Origin: a virus
Reading direction: 5' to 3' (one strand)
Virus record (IMG/VR): IMGVR_UViG_3300027734_000221
Span: 1-31,161 of that record
DNA length: 31,161 nucleotides
Shown: positions 29,801 through 31,161 of the stretch, in pieces
Position numbering within the stretch: position 1 is the first letter of the stretch
How the letters are laid out: every line of letters begins with the position of its first letter
Program-made: the position numbers and the translations under genes
The notes under the pieces: model-generated
Told to the model about the DNA's origin: nothing
The model's database searches: none
The model's input: only the letters and a program-made list of their open reading frames with translations

Positions 29801-30888
29801 GTTAAAGCTTCTTTGCCACCAGCTACAGAACCTAAACCTAGTCCAGCTAAACCTTCTAATGTTGCTTGCCCTACAACGCCACGCATAGTAGGTACATCTA
29901 AACCTTCACGTTGCGCTGCAATATTTTGTGCTAGTTGTTCTTGACCAGCTTGACCAAATTCTGTAGCAAATTCTGTACCGCCAGTAATTGCACCTTGTTT
30001 TACAGCACCACGTTGCGCTGCTTTTTTAAGTCCTTCTTCAGCGACGTTACTAAGTTCTTGTTTTACAGCGGCTTTTGTTAAGATGCCTTTAGCCAACTGT
30101 CTAGCAATAGCGGGTTCAGCGCCTGTTGTAGCGCCAATACTACCAATAGCGGCGCCAGCCAAAATCATATCTAAGTTCTTACCGTTATAAGCTTGAGCTA
30201 GTTGTGCCCTTGCTTCTGCTTGGTCAGCAGGCATGTTTGTTTTACCTAGTTCATCTTTAACTGCTTCGTATATAGAACCTTTAACAGTACCAGCGCCCAT
30301 AGTTGAGCCAACAGTAAGACCCGCCCCAATAGCTGCAGCTGGTCCTAATACTGAAGCACCTAAACCAGCAAGAATAGCTGGCCCTGCTGTACCAAACGCA
30401 TTAGCAATAAAGTCAACAGGAGCTACACTCATTGCTTGGATAGCTGATTTAACTTGGTCAAGCGCTCCTTTGTCTTCAGCTTCTTTCATGATACGAGCAA
30501 TTTCTTGCGAGTCTTGTTTAGACTGAGCGCTCATTAAGTTAGCTAAATAGTTTTCCGCACCTTTTAAAGTATTACTTGTGCTACTGCCAGCACCAAATGC
30601 GTCGGCAATCATCCTAACGCCAGACACTGCTCCTTTACCTACTTGTAGTGGTACGTCAGCAATTCCTCTAAGCGTAGAAAAGCTTTCTGGAGCTGCAGCT
30701 GTGGCTGGAGCAGCCTTTGCCGAAGGAGGACCCTTCATTAAAGTGTCAAGAATAACGTCGTCAGATGCCCCTGCCTGCCTAGCACCTATTACATCAAAGC
30801 CTAACTTTTGACCCAAAAAATTATTTATTTCAGCGTCACTAGCCCCAGCTCTTCTTGCACCCTCTAAGTCAAAAGGGAGACTTGCCAT
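23872..30888 (-). CDS. Giant virion-type polyvalent protein with a metallopeptidase motif
   Basis: 2338 residues. The N-terminus has two tandem copies of a motif (GARRAGASDAEI at about residue 10 and GARQAGASDDVI at about 35). Gly/Ala-rich hydrophobic stretches lie at about 155-195, 235-255 and 340-358. Long Glu/Lys/Ala low-complexity regions include a 10-residue Val-Glu repeat (697-737). HEVGH (His1115 to His1119) in VVMHEVGHYLND is a zinc-peptidase signature. The last 700 residues, including NFAPLNFVRDALTNAW and a membrane-like helix near 2000, resemble C-terminal domains of large phage polyvalent proteins (LPD type, from memory). Such proteins are packaged and injected with DNA, helping ejection or countering host defence. 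The upstream stop codon abuts its ATG. Confidence 0.85.
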   Translation of the reverse strand: MASLPFDLEGARRAGASDAEINNFLGQKLGFDVIGARQAGASDDVILDTLMKGPPSAKAAPATAAAPESFSTLRGIADVPLQVGKGAVSGVRMIADAFGAGSSTSNTLKGAENYLANLMSAQSKQDSQEIARIMKEAEDKGALDQVKSAIQAMSVAPVDFIANAFGTAGPAILAGLGASVLGPAAAIGAGLTVGSTMGAGTVKGSIYEAVKDELGKTNMPADQAEARAQLAQAYNGKNLDMILAGAAIGSIGATTGAEPAIARQLAKGILTKAAVKQELSNVAEEGLKKAAQRGAVKQGAITGGTEFATEFGQAGQEQLAQNIAAQREGLDVPTMRGVVGQATLEGLAGLGLGSVAGGKEALTAQGKLDVKELQKAADKEKLLEKEAGKEQQAPIVEETDYRLKSVLDDTGNATQFTADELAAKKEETFDILSDEEKATRVTKLEESIATRQAKLDAGTHGNPKAAAITQAKERKELEALKAGAPIPAKQTVAKQATTFTDLPSYLAAVDAGHKVTQSEYRQIAKAAGITIPVGTSNVNAIAILKAKLGGQDAIQQTNAPASGDGAGISGEPREDISADGTTGVGLGRPRVDGDQSLESAPQDGAGTQQSALDPVKSFFGWASQNGINLPEDAETSDFPELVEKWGAETNQSQDLINELAGVEVIDEQALADQEAKAAAAAEQFRLDEEARLAEEQVVEEAPTETVVEEAPVETVVEEAPTETVVEKTPVEVVEEKPKKTKTAKAAPATQNYLETPSYYGAAAPKDIDNAIQYAGHEIAFDTYDTVAQKMGVIPKLKSIVAKKNKEQNAKREQMREELTGKVDKETGKKYTNKRITSLVSSIPLYDAGSPLEFMTPKELVELYLEHANKKQIIKEERTSREEHADVRNTFLGKLDMLQQAKVNIIARKALEQEIVSKLSRKEQTTDADERKLKLEKEDKISVTADELSQELATLKKEADAKRETEAQQGIEQEAAAETQLTKELKEFNKAAEKVLPKKAEKKEKEAPAKSKLVTALEANIKANNVSDAIKNISDSTLNDRATRTNAKIFTQLIKLFGGINKKVKQGEKAKNLQIRFGEVEDGKDGKFDPSNNVITVKGEANVYTGKRPLAEVVMHEVGHYLNDHIIDNRKNYLASIKNAADRKAVENALNRLDNNYRYVKDKLGKKYDIGTMKEFIAEFWGNSAFQSDLRTMDMDKERQYVSVGPTKTYKTREENKNLFQRIISNVAEALGLGQFNRPDEYIVFKELLEDLSRIAAIPTEFAGAEVSYATAAPPVTEKELRQEETIDVKNKQYDLPPDQQPKTLKYFKDMLFTAKGLRDVVRALVNKRYEAKYRQDQMDLAGVLEYTGPRINNFYTQLTLASGLAKNYFNSMIQGPYEVLSKGLFDFRKATGFDLKESLNYLHQMLEALHTEERNMVKFILKVPLDNKNKNLRNNTITAADRRKEITDLLKQKTLSEDQVKKLRYELDSMIFMRDANGNIAIDSTTGKRVINNKYVDPLADLSAEQIKTVTPEALANSIDPDAVIYNATGLSAQAARAKIKDYKNSPHKEILDDIIDSIKEIHNATIELNKEGNYWSDKVSNFVNFYGFENYVPLKGVDKKSKVDEGFNFDDMGGGKEMQDVPQSMDGRSSVSFNPILQSMSDAVKAAGRAGRKDLGLAIKNASKANKYNPNGQGHIEAEVIKTLTFEERTPDAIKALPTEHTIFSMNPDGSMDVIQIMDPRLLNSIRSTYKDTWVVTDIANKITSGLGQMHTRYNYNFAPLNFVRDALTNAWAIGADMGLKESARFISEVAEKVSARGVLGKAYKVAKLYDSKNLGLLKHLAKTTKDPDIRNMAEYILQGGMTEYLEGMTIKSNFKQLEKELGRGMIMRNAGQLNKLIDGWTNMFEIASRSIAYGIAKQNYIKVGKLDEKSASIKAAEFAKNLANFEQVGEYGKGLGAVFMFFRPSATGALRAIESLIPAFPYSLERAIKNLPKSISENPEALADFKKNYAQKSTNSRYMFTTLMSAGALFYVMSYMMADDDEMGRNKTLVDDMNKWTRFARFHVPGFDKPFQMPWGFGWGAFAAAGAQLAAVGFGRQSFGDAMFAIGTNIALDSFIPIPVSRMDVRDNPALWALDSAMPSFARPVLEFVVNKNGLGQQIYGDSNRRMGDAYMGGDHIPETYKIISKALFNATNGDYDWSPNSIYFLTNSYADGIGKIIDAMVSGAYLVSGEKEFNPKTDLPFLGSFIGAKSNIDNKEFVQVEEKVKKISEVLNTYKKANPEGYADYLDKNPLAEVIVATYDKSLPAINVMRAEAKRVRMMDLSPKEKTELLKDLNFQQNIIKRNIVDTFEAYDIKP
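28690..28803 (-). repeat. 30-bp tandem repeat in the giant gene
   Basis: About three and a half imperfect 30-base units encode repeats of VVEEAPTET/VVEEAPVET (residues about 697-737). The region is acidic and Pro-containing, so probably an extended spacer. Copy number is likely to vary between relatives. Confidence 0.8.
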
Positions 30889-31161
30889 TTATTTTTGGCT
30901 CCAAAAACTATTTAGATCAACGCCACTAGATCCGCTAGACGAACCCGAAGAAGTTGTAGTCATTCCTTTATTTTTCTTAAAAAACTCAACGTTATCTCTA
31001 AGTTCTTTCTCACGATTTTCAAATTTTTGAACTTCTTTTAAAGAATCTTCGTAACGTTTCTTTTTAGCTTCGTCAAACTTACCAGCTTCATAATCTGCTT
31101 TGCCAGCTTTAACAATTGATTTACTGGTTGAATATGTATTACCTATTGCATTACCTTCTTT
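30889..31161 (-). CDS. C-terminal part of a minus-strand virion-region gene
   Basis: The last 90 codons and the stop of a gene that begins beyond the window. The visible part is a Lys/Glu-rich helix (ADYEAGKFDEAKKKRYEDSL) followed by a Ser/Gly-rich tail (TTTSSGSSSGSSG) and ending in FWSQK. Its TAA (30889-30891) directly abuts the ATG of the giant gene, whose ribosome binding site is not evident, so translation is probably coupled. A helix plus Ser/Gly tail is common in internal virion and tail proteins. It cannot be identified from this fragment. Confidence 0.75.
   Translation of the reverse strand, partial: KEGNAIGNTYSTSKSIVKAGKADYEAGKFDEAKKKRYEDSLKEVQKFENREKELRDNVEFFKKNKGMTTTSSGSSSGSSGVDLNSFWSQK

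Overview
The window is part of the genome of a tailed double-stranded DNA phage (or a prophage of one). The evidence is a family A DNA polymerase, a primase-helicase, a SNF2-type helicase, RecB/Cas4-like and VRR-NUC nucleases, DUF3310, dozens of tightly packed small genes with ATGA overlaps, and a 2338-residue virion-type protein. No bacterial housekeeping gene is present. The consensus sigma-70 promoters and AAGGAG ribosome binding sites point to a bacterial host that reads standard signals. A lipoprotein, a Sec signal peptide and surface-sugar-type enzymes fit a Gram-negative host, but that is inference. No exact phage relative or host is claimed.

Layout. 1-830: an isolated early gene (205-786) bounded by two intrinsic terminators. 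841-1500: a 700-bp gene-free control region. It holds a second copy of the leader found before the first gene, nine TTGGAATT iterons arranged as inverted repeats around an AT-rich tract (a candidate replication origin), and a consensus promoter. 1523-3148: seven small overlapping unknown genes. 3146-9446: a second operon behind a near-duplicate promoter. It encodes a DUF3150-like protein, a MoxR-type AAA+ ATPase, two tiny membrane proteins, a metallopeptidase/VWA protein and several unknown proteins. 9446-10717: a VRR-NUC nuclease, three small proteins and a winged-helix/AT-hook/DUF3310 fusion. 10789-13667: DNA polymerase and a partner. 13664-15961: a cassette of exported protein, lipoprotein, glycosyltransferase and FkbM methyltransferase. 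15958-20650: a sigma region-4-like protein, a four-cysteine RecB/Cas4-like nuclease, an HNH-like protein, a SNF2 helicase, a cysteine-rich probable ssDNA-binding protein and an HTH protein. 20782-23875: a primase-helicase and a small gene. From 31161 down to 23872 on the minus strand come virion genes, dominated by the 2338-residue protein. They converge on the replication genes at a hairpin containing both stop codons.

The plus strand therefore looks like the early and replication half of the genome, and the minus strand like the start of the structural half.

The most striking unexplained signal is a dispersed palindrome, TTCCAC-N6-GTGGAA. Sixteen perfect or degenerate copies (three perfect, seven with one mismatch) lie between 111 and 10985, both between and inside genes, and I found none from 11 kb onward. 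It looks like a genome-scale operator, anchoring or RNA-hairpin system that acts on the early region. A second signal is an 18-base block of the origin iterons, reproduced exactly inside the primase-helicase gene.
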